Source: Pseudorhodobacter sp. E13 (GTDB lineage Bacteria > Pseudomonadota > Alphaproteobacteria > Rhodobacterales > Rhodobacteraceae). From it: a DNA stretch of 64,000 bases. The notes below the pieces were generated by a model. That model did no database searches and was not told the DNA's origin. It worked only from the letters and a program-made list of their open reading frames with translations. Where the stretch lies: positions 421,180 through 485,179 of the forward strand of contig NZ_RPEN01000158.1 in assembly GCF_003991405.1 (NCBI RefSeq), in the 5' to 3' direction. The position numbers and the translations under genes were made by a program. The number at the start of each line of letters is the position of its first letter. Position 1 is the stretch's first letter. Positions 55,424-64,000 of this stretch are shown piece after piece.

Positions 55424-56356
55424 ATGATCACCGTCTATTTCGCCGCAGGGGCCGCGCGCTGGCCCAGCTATGAGGCCCCTTTGCGCCAAGCACTGGCCGA
55501 GGCCGGGATTACGGCGGCGCTGTCGCCCGATTGCACCGATCCGGCACAGGTCGATTACATCATCTTCGCGCCCGGTGGCGATATCAGCGATTTCACCCCT
55601 TTCACCCGCTGCAAGGCGGTGCTGAACCTCTGGGCCGGGGTGGAAAAGATCGTGGGCAACACCTCGCTGACACAACCGCTGTGCCGGATGGTCGATCCGG
55701 GGCTGACGGCGGGCATGGTGGAATGGGTGCTGGGCCACAGCTTGCGCCATCACCTGCGAATGGATCGCCATATCCTCAACCCCGCCCATATCTGGGACCC
55801 GACCTGCCCGCCCCTTGCGGCCGAACGGCCTGTGACGGTGCTGGGGCTTGGGGCCTTGGGCTTGGCCTGTGCCACAGCCTTGCGCGCCGTGGGCTTTCCG
55901 GTCACTGGCTGGTCGCGAAGCGAAAAACACCATCCCGGCCTGCGCTGCCTTTCTGGCCCCCAAGGGTTGCAGCAGGCGCTGACAGGGGCCGAGATTGTGG
56001 TGCTGTTGCTGCCCAAAACGCCCGAGACGGAAAACATCCTGAACGCAGACAGCCTTGGCTGGGTGGCAAAGGGGGCCGCGATCCTGAACCCCGGCCGCGG
56101 CGATCTGATCGACGATACCGCCTTGCTGGCGGCTTTGGATGCCGGCCACCTTGGCCATGCGACGTTGGATGTGTTCCGCACCGAACCGCTGCCACAGGAT
56201 CACCCGTTCTGGGCGCATCCTGGCATCACCGTCACCCCTCATATCGCCGCCGAAACCCGGCCCGCCACTGCCTCTCGTGTGGTGGTGGAAAACATCGCCC
56301 GCGCCGAGGCAGGCGCCCCCTTGTTGCATCTGGTCGATCGCGCGCGCGGTTATTGA
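55424..56356 (+). CDS. Glyoxylate/hydroxypyruvate reductase A-type dehydrogenase
   Basis: The 310-residue D-2-hydroxyacid dehydrogenase has the NAD(P) motif LGLGALGLACATAL and the C-terminal catalytic His region HPGITVTPHIAAET; this is the GhrA group. It reduces glyoxylate or hydroxypyruvate with NADPH in the cytoplasm. It is a single gene between the mre operon and the glutamine-synthetase-like operon. Confidence 0.92.
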   Translation: MITVYFAAGAARWPSYEAPLRQALAEAGITAALSPDCTDPAQVDYIIFAPGGDISDFTPFTRCKAVLNLWAGVEKIVGNTSLTQPLCRMVDPGLTAGMVEWVLGHSLRHHLRMDRHILNPAHIWDPTCPPLAAERPVTVLGLGALGLACATALRAVGFPVTGWSRSEKHHPGLRCLSGPQGLQQALTGAEIVVLLLPKTPETENILNADSLGWVAKGAAILNPGRGDLIDDTALLAALDAGHLGHATLDVFRTEPLPQDHPFWAHPGITVTPHIAAETRPATASRVVVENIARAEAGAPLLHLVDRARGY

Positions 56357-56490
56357 GCGCCGAAAATAAGCCCATTTGGGGGCTGGTGTTGCGCCAAGCC
56401 CCGCGCTAGCGTTTTGACCAACTGGTCAGGGCCATGCCCTGCCTGATAAAACGTGCGGTCACAGCACATTGCGACAAGGAGAGATGGAAC

Positions 56491-57870
56491 ATGCCGGGAA
56501 ATCTGAGCTTTGAGGCCCTCAAGGAAGCTGCCACCAAAGGCGATATTGATACCGTGATGGTCGCGGGCATTGATATGCAGGGCCGCCTGATGGGCAAGCG
56601 CTTTCATGTGCAGAACTTCCTCGACAGTGCCTGGCAGGAAACCCATTGCTGCAATTACCTGATCGCCACCGATATGGAGATGAACACCGTCCAGGGGTAT
56701 AAATCGACCTCATGGCAGGCGGGATATGGCGATTATGTGATGAAAGCCGATCTGTCGACGCTGCGCCGCGTGCCATGGCTGCAAGGCACGGCGCTGGTGC
56801 TCTGCGATCTGCTGGACCATCACAGCCACAAGCCCGTCCCCCATTCCCCCCGCGCGGTGCTGCAAGCGCAGGTGGCCCGCGCCAAGGCGATGGGTTTTGA
56901 CGCGATGATGGCGACGGAACTGGAATTCTACCTGTTCGAAAACTCCTACGAGTCGCTGCGCGACAGCTATCAGCGCACTGGACAATTGCGCGATTTGCAG
57001 GCGATTTCGCCGCATAATGAAGATTACGCACTGTTCCAGACCACCAAGGAAGAAGAGGTCATGCGCGCCCTGCGCAACGGGCTTTATGGCGCGGGCATCC
57101 CGGTGGAATGTTCAAAGGGGGAGGCGGACGCGGGGCAAGAGGAAATCAACATCCGCTATTCCGATGCGCTGGATACGGCGGATAACCACGTCATCACCAA
57201 ACAGGCCACCAAGGAAATCGCATGGTCCAAGGGGCGCTCTGTCACCTTCATGGCGAAATATGACCATCGCCGCGCAGGCTCCAGCAGCCATGTGCATCAA
57301 TCCTTGTGGACGAACGGCAAACCCGCCTTTGCCGATAGCGCCGATCCGCATGGCATGTCGGACACGATGAAACACTTTCTGGCCGGGCAATTGGCGCATG
57401 TCGGCGATATCACCGCTTTCCTCGCGCCTTATGTGAACAGCTACAAACGCTTTACCAAAGGCATGTTCGCCCCGACCAAAGCGGTGTGGAGCTGCGATAA
57501 CCGCACCGCAGGCTTTCGCGTCTGCGGCGAAGGCACCAAGGCTGTGCGGGTGGAATGCCGCATCGGCGGGGCCGATCTGAACCCCTATATGGCGATGGCG
57601 GCGCTGCTGGCCGCAGGCCTCGACGGGATTGAGCGGAAGCTGCCGCTGGAACCGGAAATGAAAGGCGACATGTATGAAAGCAGCGGTGCCCGCGCGATCC
57701 CCGGCACCCTGCGCGAGGCCGCGGGCCGGATGCACGGCTCTGCCATGCTGCGCGCCGCCTTTGGCGAGGATGTGATCGACCATTACCACCACGCCGCAAT
57801 GTGGGAGGTAGCCGAACATGACCGCGTTGTCACCGATTTTGAGGTGTCGCGCCTGATGGAACGCGCCTGA
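56491..57870 (+). CDS. Glutamine-synthetase-family ligase (gamma-glutamyl-amine type)
   Basis: The 459-residue protein has a GS fold: ATELEFYLFE holds metal-ligand Glu residues, SSSHVHQSLW replaces the usual HxH loop, and RTAGFRVCGEGTKAVRVECR gives the C-terminal Arg-rich site. It lacks the adenylylation motif of GlnA and matches the PuuA/IpuC type in outline. Such enzymes ligate glutamate to amines. It heads an operon with aldehyde and alcohol dehydrogenases and a FAD oxidase, so an amine or amino alcohol is the probable substrate. ATG 56491 follows AAGGAG. Confidence 0.9.
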   Translation: MPGNLSFEALKEAATKGDIDTVMVAGIDMQGRLMGKRFHVQNFLDSAWQETHCCNYLIATDMEMNTVQGYKSTSWQAGYGDYVMKADLSTLRRVPWLQGTALVLCDLLDHHSHKPVPHSPRAVLQAQVARAKAMGFDAMMATELEFYLFENSYESLRDSYQRTGQLRDLQAISPHNEDYALFQTTKEEEVMRALRNGLYGAGIPVECSKGEADAGQEEINIRYSDALDTADNHVITKQATKEIAWSKGRSVTFMAKYDHRRAGSSSHVHQSLWTNGKPAFADSADPHGMSDTMKHFLAGQLAHVGDITAFLAPYVNSYKRFTKGMFAPTKAVWSCDNRTAGFRVCGEGTKAVRVECRIGGADLNPYMAMAALLAAGLDGIERKLPLEPEMKGDMYESSGARAIPGTLREAAGRMHGSAMLRAAFGEDVIDHYHHAAMWEVAEHDRVVTDFEVSRLMERA

Positions 57871-57871
57871 A

Positions 57872-58252
57872 ATGATCACCGGAATCGACCATCTGGTGCT
57901 GACCGTGCGCGACCCGGATGCCTCGGTGGCCTTTTTTGGCCGTGCCTTGGGGCTGGAGCCGATCCGCTTTGGCGCGGGCCGCTTGGCGCTGCGGGTGGGC
58001 GACCAGAAAATCAACCTGCAAACCCTTGGGCAAGAAACCCGCAACCACGCCTGCATTGGCTCCGGCGATATCTGCTTGCTGACCGACGTGCCGCTTGCCG
58101 ATGTCGTCGCGCGGCTGACTGCCGAGGGGATTGCCATCGTCGAAGGCCCGGTGCAGAAATCCGGCGCACGCGGGCCTGTCACGTCGGTCTATTTCAATGA
58201 CCCTGACGGAAACCTGATCGAAATCAGCCGCTACGGCACGCCTGACCCATGA
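57872..58252 (+). CDS. VOC (glyoxalase-fold) family protein
   Basis: The 126-residue protein opens with the VOC start MITGIDHLVLTVRDPDASVA and closes with FNDPDGNLIEISRY, supplying His6 and the C-terminal Glu as metal ligands. VOC proteins are small metal enzymes such as glyoxalase I, dioxygenases or resistance proteins. It begins one base after the GS-like stop and precedes the aldehyde dehydrogenase by seven bases. In this place it may remove a reactive aldehyde by-product; that is a guess. Confidence 0.9.
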   Translation: MITGIDHLVLTVRDPDASVAFFGRALGLEPIRFGAGRLALRVGDQKINLQTLGQETRNHACIGSGDICLLTDVPLADVVARLTAEGIAIVEGPVQKSGARGPVTSVYFNDPDGNLIEISRYGTPDP

Positions 58253-58259
58253 GGACAAA

Positions 58260-59648
58260 ATGACCAAACCCATCGCCCTGATCTCCCCCGTTGATGGCAG
58301 CACCTACGCCACCCGCACGCCCCTGACCCAAGCCGAGGCGGTGGCCGCCGCCACCCGTGCCCGCGCCGCGCAAAAGGCATGGGCCGCGCGCCCGCTGGCC
58401 GAGCGGATTGCCTTGGTCAAGGCCGGTGTGGCCGCATTGGACAAGATCAAGGATACGCTGGTCGAGGAACTGGCTTGGCAAATGGGCCGCCCGACTCGCT
58501 ATGGCGGCGAATTTGGCGGCGTGCATGATCGCACCAATTACATGGCCGACATTGCCGCAAAAACCCTTGCGCCAGAGGTGGTTGAGGATAGCGCCACATT
58601 CAAGCGCATGTTGGCGCGTGAGGCTGTCGGCGTGGTCTTTATCGTGGCCCCGTGGAACTACCCTTACCTGACCACAATCAACACGCTGGCCCCTGCCCTG
58701 ATCGCGGGCAATACGGTTGTGTTGAAACATGCCAGCCAGACCTTGCTGGTCGGCGAACGTCTGGCGCAGGCGTTTCACGCGGCGGGCGTGCCTGCCGATG
58801 TGTTCCAGAATGTGGTGCTGGACCATGCCACCACCGAACATCTGATCCAAAGCCGCGCCTTCAATTTCGTAAACTTCACCGGTTCGGTCGGCGGCGGTAT
58901 CGCGATGGAAAAGGCTGCTGCTGGCACCTTTACCGGCCTTGGGCTGGAACTGGGCGGCAAAGACCCCGGCTATGTGCGCGCCGATGCCGACCTTGATGCC
59001 GCCGTTGACAGCCTGATGGATGGCGCGATGTATAACGCGGGGCAATGCTGCTGCGGGATCGAACGGATTTATGTGCATGAAAGCCTCTATGACGCTTTCG
59101 TCGAAAAATCCGTGGCTTGGGTGAAAGGGCTGGTGCTTGGCAACCCGTTTGAGGCAGGCACCACCATCGGGCCGATGGCCAACAAGCGTTTCGCCGCCGT
59201 GGTCCGCTCCCAGGTGGCCGAAGCAGTTGCCGCCGGGGCCAAGCCCCTGATCGACCCCGCGCTGTTCCCGGCGGATGATGGCGGTGCCTATCTTGCCCCG
59301 CAAATCCTTGTGAATGTCGATCACTCGATGCGCGTGATGACCGAGGAGAGCTTTGGCCCCGTTGTCGGAATTATGAAAGTTTCCGGCGATGATGAGGCGA
59401 TTTCCCTGATGAACGACAGCCCTTACGGCCTGACTTGTTCGATTTGGACAAAAGACGCAGAGGCTGCCGCCGCGATTGGCGCGCAGATCGAAACCGGAAC
59501 CGTGTTTATGAACCGCTGCGACTATCTGGACCCGGCGCTGTGCTGGACCGGCTGCAAGGATACCGGGCGCGGTGGATCGCTGTCTTATCTCGGGTTCCAT
59601 TCCGTGACCCGCCCGAAATCCTACCATCTCAAGAAGGTGACGAAATGA
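58260..59648 (+). CDS. NAD(P)-dependent aldehyde dehydrogenase
   Basis: The 462-residue enzyme has PWNYP (131-135), NFTGSVGGG, the general base Glu230 (LELGGKDPGYV) and the catalytic Cys264 in GQCCCG. It oxidises an aldehyde to the acid. In the operon it would act after the alcohol dehydrogenase or FAD oxidase, for example on a gamma-glutamylated aldehyde. Its stop overlaps the start of the next gene (ATGA). Length is slightly shorter than the usual 480-500. Confidence 0.95.
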   Translation: MTKPIALISPVDGSTYATRTPLTQAEAVAAATRARAAQKAWAARPLAERIALVKAGVAALDKIKDTLVEELAWQMGRPTRYGGEFGGVHDRTNYMADIAAKTLAPEVVEDSATFKRMLAREAVGVVFIVAPWNYPYLTTINTLAPALIAGNTVVLKHASQTLLVGERLAQAFHAAGVPADVFQNVVLDHATTEHLIQSRAFNFVNFTGSVGGGIAMEKAAAGTFTGLGLELGGKDPGYVRADADLDAAVDSLMDGAMYNAGQCCCGIERIYVHESLYDAFVEKSVAWVKGLVLGNPFEAGTTIGPMANKRFAAVVRSQVAEAVAAGAKPLIDPALFPADDGGAYLAPQILVNVDHSMRVMTEESFGPVVGIMKVSGDDEAISLMNDSPYGLTCSIWTKDAEAAAAIGAQIETGTVFMNRCDYLDPALCWTGCKDTGRGGSLSYLGFHSVTRPKSYHLKKVTK

Positions 59649-60805
59649 GCCACTCTGTCCCCAATCGTAACTGGTCCTACCCCACCGCCATCAAATTCGG
59701 CGTGGGCCGGATTTCGGAACTGGCGCAGCATTGCAAGGCCGTGGGCATCAAAAGGCCGCTGTTCGTGACCGACCGCGCGCTGGCCAGCCTGCCGATCACC
59801 GCGCAAGCGCTGGATATTCTGGACGCAGGTGGCCTTGGCCGCGCGGTGTTTTCCGATGTCGATGCCAACCCGAATGAGGCCAATCTTGCCGCAGGGATTG
59901 CCGCGTTCAAAGCCGGCGGGCATGACGGCATCATCGGTTTTGGCGGCGGCTCTGCCCTCGATCTGGGCAAGATGATCGCGCTGATGGCCGACCAGAAGCC
60001 GGGGTTGGAAGTCTGGGAGATGGAGGATATCGGCGATTGGTGGACGCGGGCGGATGCCAGCAAAATTCACCCAACCATCGCCGTGCCCACCACCGCAGGC
60101 ACGGGGTCTGAAGTGGGCGCGGCAAGCGTGCTGACCAATTCTGCCACCCATAAGAAAAAGATCATCTGGCACCCCGGCCTGATGGCCAAGGTGGTGATTT
60201 GTGACCCGGCGCTGACCGTGGGCATGCCGAAATTCATCACCGCAGGCACCGGGATGGATGCGCTTGCGCATTGTCTGGAGGCCTATTGCAGCCCGCATTA
60301 TCACCCGATGGGGCAAGGGATTGCGCTGGAAGGCATGCGTCTGGTGTTTGAAAACCTGGCCACGGTCTATGCCGACCCGAACAATCTGGATGCCCGCGCG
60401 CATATGATGTCAGCCGCCGCGATGGGGGCTGTCGCCTTCCAAAAGGGCCTTGGCGCGATCCACAGCCTGAGCCACCCGGTTGGCGCGGTTTACGGCACGC
60501 ATCACGGCACCACAAATGCCGTGGTGATGCCGATGGTGCTGGATTTCAACCGCCACGCGATCGAGGACAGGATGGAAGCCGCCGCCCGCTACCTTGCCAT
60601 TCGCGGCGGGTTTGATGGCTTCCGTGAGGCTGTGATGGACCTGCGCGAAACGCTGGGCATCCCGGAAAACCTGTCGGCTATGGGGGTAGAGGCGTCCCGG
60701 CTTGATGAGTTGACAGAAATGGCGTTGGAGGACCCGTCTTGCGGTGGCAACCCGGTTGTGATGACGCGGGAAAACACGCGCAAACTGTTTGACGCCTGCA
60801 TGTAA
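59645..60805 (+). CDS. Iron-containing alcohol dehydrogenase
   Basis: The 386-residue group III alcohol dehydrogenase has the nucleotide motif GFGGGS (98-103), VPTTAGTGSE (148-156), and metal ligands Asp205, His209, His273 or His277, and His287 within GTHHG. It interconverts an alcohol and an aldehyde with NAD. Its place directly after the aldehyde dehydrogenase suggests sequential oxidation of an alcohol group to an acid. The frame open to 59435 lies inside the upstream gene and is a shadow. Confidence 0.95.
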   Translation: MSHSVPNRNWSYPTAIKFGVGRISELAQHCKAVGIKRPLFVTDRALASLPITAQALDILDAGGLGRAVFSDVDANPNEANLAAGIAAFKAGGHDGIIGFGGGSALDLGKMIALMADQKPGLEVWEMEDIGDWWTRADASKIHPTIAVPTTAGTGSEVGAASVLTNSATHKKKIIWHPGLMAKVVICDPALTVGMPKFITAGTGMDALAHCLEAYCSPHYHPMGQGIALEGMRLVFENLATVYADPNNLDARAHMMSAAAMGAVAFQKGLGAIHSLSHPVGAVYGTHHGTTNAVVMPMVLDFNRHAIEDRMEAAARYLAIRGGFDGFREAVMDLRETLGIPENLSAMGVEASRLDELTEMALEDPSCGGNPVVMTRENTRKLFDACM

Positions 60806-60829
60806 CCGGCGTTGCGAAAAGGGCTGATG

Positions 60830-62068
60830 ATGGTGAAATCGGTTGAAATTGCTGTCATCGGCGCGGGCGTGATCGGCTTGGCGATTGCGCATCGCCTTGC
60901 CCACGCCGGGCATGAGGTTGCCCTGATCGACCCAGCGCCGCCCGGCTCTGGCGCGTCATATGGCAATGCGGGGACAATTGCGGATTATGCCGTGCAGCCT
61001 GTGGGCACGCCGGATGTGCTGCGCAATCTGCCTGCCTTGTTGTTTGACCGCAGCTCCCCCCTGTCCATCCGCCATGCGGCCTTGCCCAGCCTTGCGCCTT
61101 GGCTTTTGCGCTTTGCCCGCCAATCCTTGCCCGCTGCGGCCCGGGCCAATGCGCAAGCGATTGCGGGGCTGATGGCCGGGGCCTTGCAAGGGTGGAACGA
61201 ACTGGCCGCAGAGATTGGCGGCGCGGACCTGATGCGGCGGCGGGGCTGCATGTATCTTTATGAAACCAGCGCAGGGTTCAAGGCCGCACAAGCCGATATG
61301 GCCTTTCGCCGCAGCTTGGGCGTTTCGGTGGATATGCTGACCAGCGCCGAGCTGGCGCAGATGGAACCGGGTTTGCCGGACTGCGCTGGCGGGGCGGCCT
61401 ATTTTCCCAAAGCGGTGTTTTTCACCGATCCCGGCGTGATGGTGCAGCGGCTGGCCTTGGCCGCACAAGCGGCGGGGGCAAGGGTGATCCCGGCGCGGGT
61501 TGACGGGTTGCGGCGGGTTCAGGGCCGCGTCCACCTGACAGGTGCGGGGCTGGACCTGACGGCGCGGCGGGTGGTGATCGCGGCCGGGGCACATTCGCGG
61601 GCTTTGGCGCGGGCGGCGGGCGACCGCGTGCCGCTGGATACCGAACGCGGCTATCACGTCGAATGGGATATGGAAACGCCGCGCCTGACCCGCCCTTGCT
61701 GTCCCACGGCGCGCGGGTTTTACTTTTGCCCGATGGCGGGCCGTTTGCGCGTGGCGGGCACGGTGGAACTGGGCGGGCTGACGGCCCCCCCGTCCCGCCA
61801 CCGGATCGAAAAGCTGATTGAGGGCGCGCGGGCGTTCTTTCCGGATTTGGGGGCGCCGGACCGGGATTGGATGGGCTTTCGCCCCTCGATGCCCGACAGC
61901 CTGCCTGTGATCGGGCCAAGCCGCGGCGGGGCTGAGGTTATTCATGCTTACGGGCATGGCCATGTTGGGCTGACGCTGGCCCCGGTTACGGCGCGCATGG
62001 TGGCCGATCTGGTGGCCGGACATGCGCCGGGGCCGGAAATGCAGCCTTGCCTGCCAACGCGGTTCTGA
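60830..62068 (+). CDS. FAD-dependent oxidoreductase (DadA/D-amino-acid dehydrogenase type)
   Basis: The 412-residue protein has the FAD dinucleotide motif IAVIGAGVIGLAIAHRLA at its start, and a C-terminal GFRPSMPDSLPVIGPS with HAYGHGHVGLTLAP, as in DadA/glycine-oxidase-like enzymes. It oxidises an amine C-N bond, passing electrons to a quinone or oxygen. ATG 60830 has AAAGGG six bases upstream. It closes the operon 56491-62068 and could be the amine-oxidising step there, like PuuB. Confidence 0.92.
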   Translation: MVKSVEIAVIGAGVIGLAIAHRLAHAGHEVALIDPAPPGSGASYGNAGTIADYAVQPVGTPDVLRNLPALLFDRSSPLSIRHAALPSLAPWLLRFARQSLPAAARANAQAIAGLMAGALQGWNELAAEIGGADLMRRRGCMYLYETSAGFKAAQADMAFRRSLGVSVDMLTSAELAQMEPGLPDCAGGAAYFPKAVFFTDPGVMVQRLALAAQAAGARVIPARVDGLRRVQGRVHLTGAGLDLTARRVVIAAGAHSRALARAAGDRVPLDTERGYHVEWDMETPRLTRPCCPTARGFYFCPMAGRLRVAGTVELGGLTAPPSRHRIEKLIEGARAFFPDLGAPDRDWMGFRPSMPDSLPVIGPSRGGAEVIHAYGHGHVGLTLAPVTARMVADLVAGHAPGPEMQPCLPTRF

Positions 62069-62534
62069 TAACTGCGGACCCGTCAACCTCCGCGCGCCTT
62101 CAGCGGGGACGGTTTTCCAACGCTTGCGGAACAGCACAAATTTCTTATGCAAATGGCTGAGGCTGTGCAGCAGGCCCACGCGCAAGCGGCTAGGCGTGAT
62201 CACAAGGCTGAAAATCGGTGGCTCAAACGCATCGGGGCGGCTTTGTCTTTGAAAAAGGTGCCCTGCGCAAAGCTGTCCAGAAAATACCATTGCGCTACAG
62301 GCGCTTACGGGAATGTTTTGCTCCTAAACGTCAGGCACGAGCCCGATCCCACAGATGTGTCCGGCGCGTTATCCGACCAGTTCAGGTAGCGCGGCCCGCC
62401 CGATGGGCAGTCCAGCTTCATACCCGACAATGGATTGCCCCCCGGCCATCGTCTGCATGGCCGGGGGGCAAATTTCATTTTCCGCGGTGCAACCTGAACG
62501 GGTCGACCAAGGGTCTTATCGTTGAGGCAGGTAG
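62069..62534. other. Noncoding stretch between FAD oxidoreductase and RTX gene
   Basis: The 466-base gap contains an 80-codon plus-strand frame (62147-62389) with neither ribosome site nor recognisable sequence, which I do not accept as a gene. Base composition is lower in GC than in the flanking operon. I see no tRNA, IS end or repeat. A long stem-loop lies at 62435-62471. It ends the plus-strand operon and the minus-strand RTX gene, which converge here. Confidence 0.5.
62435..62471. terminator. Long stem-loop between convergent genes
   Basis: A perfect 14-bp stem TTGCCCCCCGGCCA/TGGCCGGGGGGCAA with loop TCGTCTGCA. The plus-strand flank after it is AATTTCATTTT, moderately T-rich. It may terminate the plus-strand operon or the RTX gene from the other side. 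Confidence 0.65.
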
Positions 62535-62535
62535 A

Positions 62536-63999
62536 TCAGAGGATAAGATCATCCGCCGTCAGCAGAGGCGCACCATTGATATCAATGCTGAAGTCCGAAG
62601 ACCCGTTACCATCCATATCAATATAAAGGCGGCCGATCGATCCATTGTAGCGCACTTCGCCGGGGGTTCCCGTTCCGGTATAGCTCGCCCCGACGAAAGT
62701 CAGGGTGAGCCCTCCGGTCGCCAAGGCGCTCAGATCAATCTGATCGACCCCATGCTGGAAGTCGGTGATCTGGTCACGTCCCGCACCTGCGGAATGCAGG
62801 CTTTCGGCCACGCTGGTCCAGACAAAGACATCCGCGCCCGTGCCACCCGAGAGGATGTCGCTTCCCAGACCAGCCTCCAGCGTATCGTCGCCGGAACCGC
62901 CGAAGAAGCGATCATTACCATCGCCCCCGATCAACCGATCGTTGCCTGCGTTACCTGCCAGCGTGTCGTTGCCGACGCTACCAGACAAGGTGTCGTTGCC
63001 ATCACCACCCCGGATGATATCGTTTCCAAGGCCGCCATTCAGACTGTCGTTGCCGGCATCGCCATTAAGGTCGTCATTGTCACCACCGCCAAGGATGGTG
63101 TCGTTGTCATCGCCGCCAAAGATGGTGTCATTGCCGTCGTTACCCGCAATAAGATCTGCGCCGGCATCGCCAAACATGCTGTCGGCACCGTCACCGCCCC
63201 GCATTGTGTCGTTTCCAACACCACCAAGCAGGTTATCGTTTCCGGCATCGCCATAGATGTCGTCGTCACCACTACCACCAAAGATGGTATCGGCGCCGTC
63301 GCCACCGCGAAGCGTGTCGTTGCCGTTGTTCCCGGCGATGACATCATTGCCGTCTTCGCCAAGGATGCTGTCCGCCCCTTCGCCGCCGCGCAGAACGTCG
63401 TTTCCGGTTCCGCCGAAGATGAAATCATCCCCGCCATCGCCGAACAGGAAGTCCACGCCGCTGCCGCCATAGATCGTATCGGCACCGTCAAGTCCCTCGA
63501 TCCGGTCAGAGCCGGCAGCGCCGTCCATAACCTCGGGGTTGGCTGTGCCGATGATCGTCTCATCGATACCCGCCGAAACGGTCAGCGCCACGGTCAGCGG
63601 CGTATCGTTCACCCCGTCCGAGATCACGACCTCTGCGGTATAAGCACCCGCGGTTTCAGGCGCCTCAAAGACCAGCGCCTGGAACTCGGCTTCGGTCAGG
63701 ATCTGCCCGACCGTCACCGCAGAAGTGCCAAGATAAAGCATCCCGGCCAGCGGCAGAACCGCCAAACGATAGGTCAACTCCTCGCCTTCCGGATCGGTCA
63801 CCACCACGTCGGGCGCCAGAAGCCCCCGCCGTGTGCCGGCCTGGATCGCATTGGGCGACCAGACCGAAGATGTGCCATCACCGATCACCGCCGCGTCATT
63901 GGCGCCTTCGATGGTGACGGTCACCGTCTCGGTGGTGCCGTCCTCGGTGGTGATGGTGAAGCTGTCGGTCAGCGTCTCGCCGAGGTTCAGCCCGTTCAC
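62536..63999 (-). CDS. RTX calcium-binding secreted protein, C-terminal 487 residues (5' end outside window)
   Basis: The frame runs off the right edge, so the start is missing. The visible part begins with a VCBS/cadherin-like segment (TVTIEGANDAAVIGDG, VVVTDPEGEELTYRLAVLPL), followed by about 26 nonapeptide RTX repeats of the form GGxGxDxxx, which bind calcium outside the cell. The C-terminus has DVFVWTSVAESLHSAGAGRD, ITDFQHGVDQIDLS and ends NGAPLLTADDLIL, as in serralysin-type type I secretion signals. It should be exported by a type I system not seen here. It could be an adhesin or an enzyme whose catalytic part is upstream. Confidence 0.92.
   Translation of the reverse strand: MNGLNLGETLTDSFTITTEDGTTETVTVTIEGANDAAVIGDGTSSVWSPNAIQAGTRRGLLAPDVVVTDPEGEELTYRLAVLPLAGMLYLGTSAVTVGQILTEAEFQALVFEAPETAGAYTAEVVISDGVNDTPLTVALTVSAGIDETIIGTANPEVMDGAAGSDRIEGLDGADTIYGGSGVDFLFGDGGDDFIFGGTGNDVLRGGEGADSILGEDGNDVIAGNNGNDTLRGGDGADTIFGGSGDDDIYGDAGNDNLLGGVGNDTMRGGDGADSMFGDAGADLIAGNDGNDTIFGGDDNDTILGGGDNDDLNGDAGNDSLNGGLGNDIIRGGDGNDTLSGSVGNDTLAGNAGNDRLIGGDGNDRFFGGSGDDTLEAGLGSDILSGGTGADVFVWTSVAESLHSAGAGRDQITDFQHGVDQIDLSALATGGLTLTFVGASYTGTGTPGEVRYNGSIGRLYIDMDGNGSSDFSIDINGAPLLTADDLIL
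62840..63540. repeat. 27-bp repeats coding for RTX nonapeptides
   Basis: About 26 units of 27 bases encode the calcium-binding nonapeptides. The opposite strand reads as proline/serine-rich open frames without coding meaning. Confidence 0.8.
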
Positions 64000-64000
64000 C

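Noticed and set aside
62147..62389. 80-codon frame between the FAD oxidoreductase and RTX genes
   Set aside because: No ribosome site, no recognisable sequence and a composition unlike neighbouring genes.
62765..63256. Proline/serine-rich open frame opposite the RTX repeats
   Set aside because: It is the reverse reading of 27-base RTX repeats and therefore only looks like a repeat protein.

Overview
The window looks like chromosomal DNA of a GC-rich alphaproteobacterium, most likely a member of the Rhodobacteraceae. The basis for this is a tRNA-His without an encoded G-1 and with A73, a DUF6324-type small protein, a tandem glycine riboswitch ahead of gcvTHP, a leucine-rich leader ahead of leuA, tight ATGA overlaps, and intergenic elements of the type TTTCTTTTCGGTCCAAATA. 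This placement is inference. I see no IS element, prophage, integrase or CRISPR array.

Layout. 1-3.2 kb: the tail of an unidentified gene, a small DUF6324-type gene, tRNA-His, a 26-residue lipoprotein and tex. 3.2-15.2 kb: an exported protein, then a minus-strand carbohydrate ABC importer operon (binding protein, two permeases, ATPase) that also encodes an argininosuccinate-lyase-family enzyme and a PfkB kinase. Divergent to it are a ROK regulator, a large PIG-L deacetylase and an EamA exporter. 15.3-23.1 kb: a TctD/TctE two-component system with an orphan periplasmic binding protein, divergent from tctCBA, an AtuA/DUF1446 protein and a DUF4387 protein. 23.2-29.1 kb: a flavin reductase, a 148-aa protein, a 1351-aa protein with a cysteine-peptidase-like motif, and thioredoxin 2. 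29.2-33.9 kb: gcvP, gcvH and gcvT behind the glycine riboswitch.

33.9-41.5 kb: gamma-glutamylcyclotransferase-like, a membrane PilZ protein, an exported unknown, gltX, a metallo-beta-lactamase-fold hydrolase, a hexose-phosphate kinase and a degenerate histidine kinase. 41.5-47.6 kb: a membrane protein, nadE, an exported 18-19-repeat MORN protein, an FeS photolyase (PhrB type) and an SDR. 47.7-55.3 kb: leader peptide plus leuA, then the cell elongation operon mreB-mreC-mreD-PBP2-rodA. 55.4-62.1 kb: a hydroxypyruvate reductase, then an operon of a glutamine-synthetase-like ligase, a VOC protein, an aldehyde dehydrogenase, an iron alcohol dehydrogenase and a FAD oxidoreductase, suggesting gamma-glutamylation-based amine or amino-alcohol catabolism. 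62.5 kb to the end: the C-terminal part of an RTX protein whose start lies outside the window.

The points I consider least explained are the 1351-aa peptidase-like protein with its small partner, the lyase/deacetylase-containing sugar importer locus, and the apparently leaderless leucine leader with competing CTCAGAG repeats before leuA.
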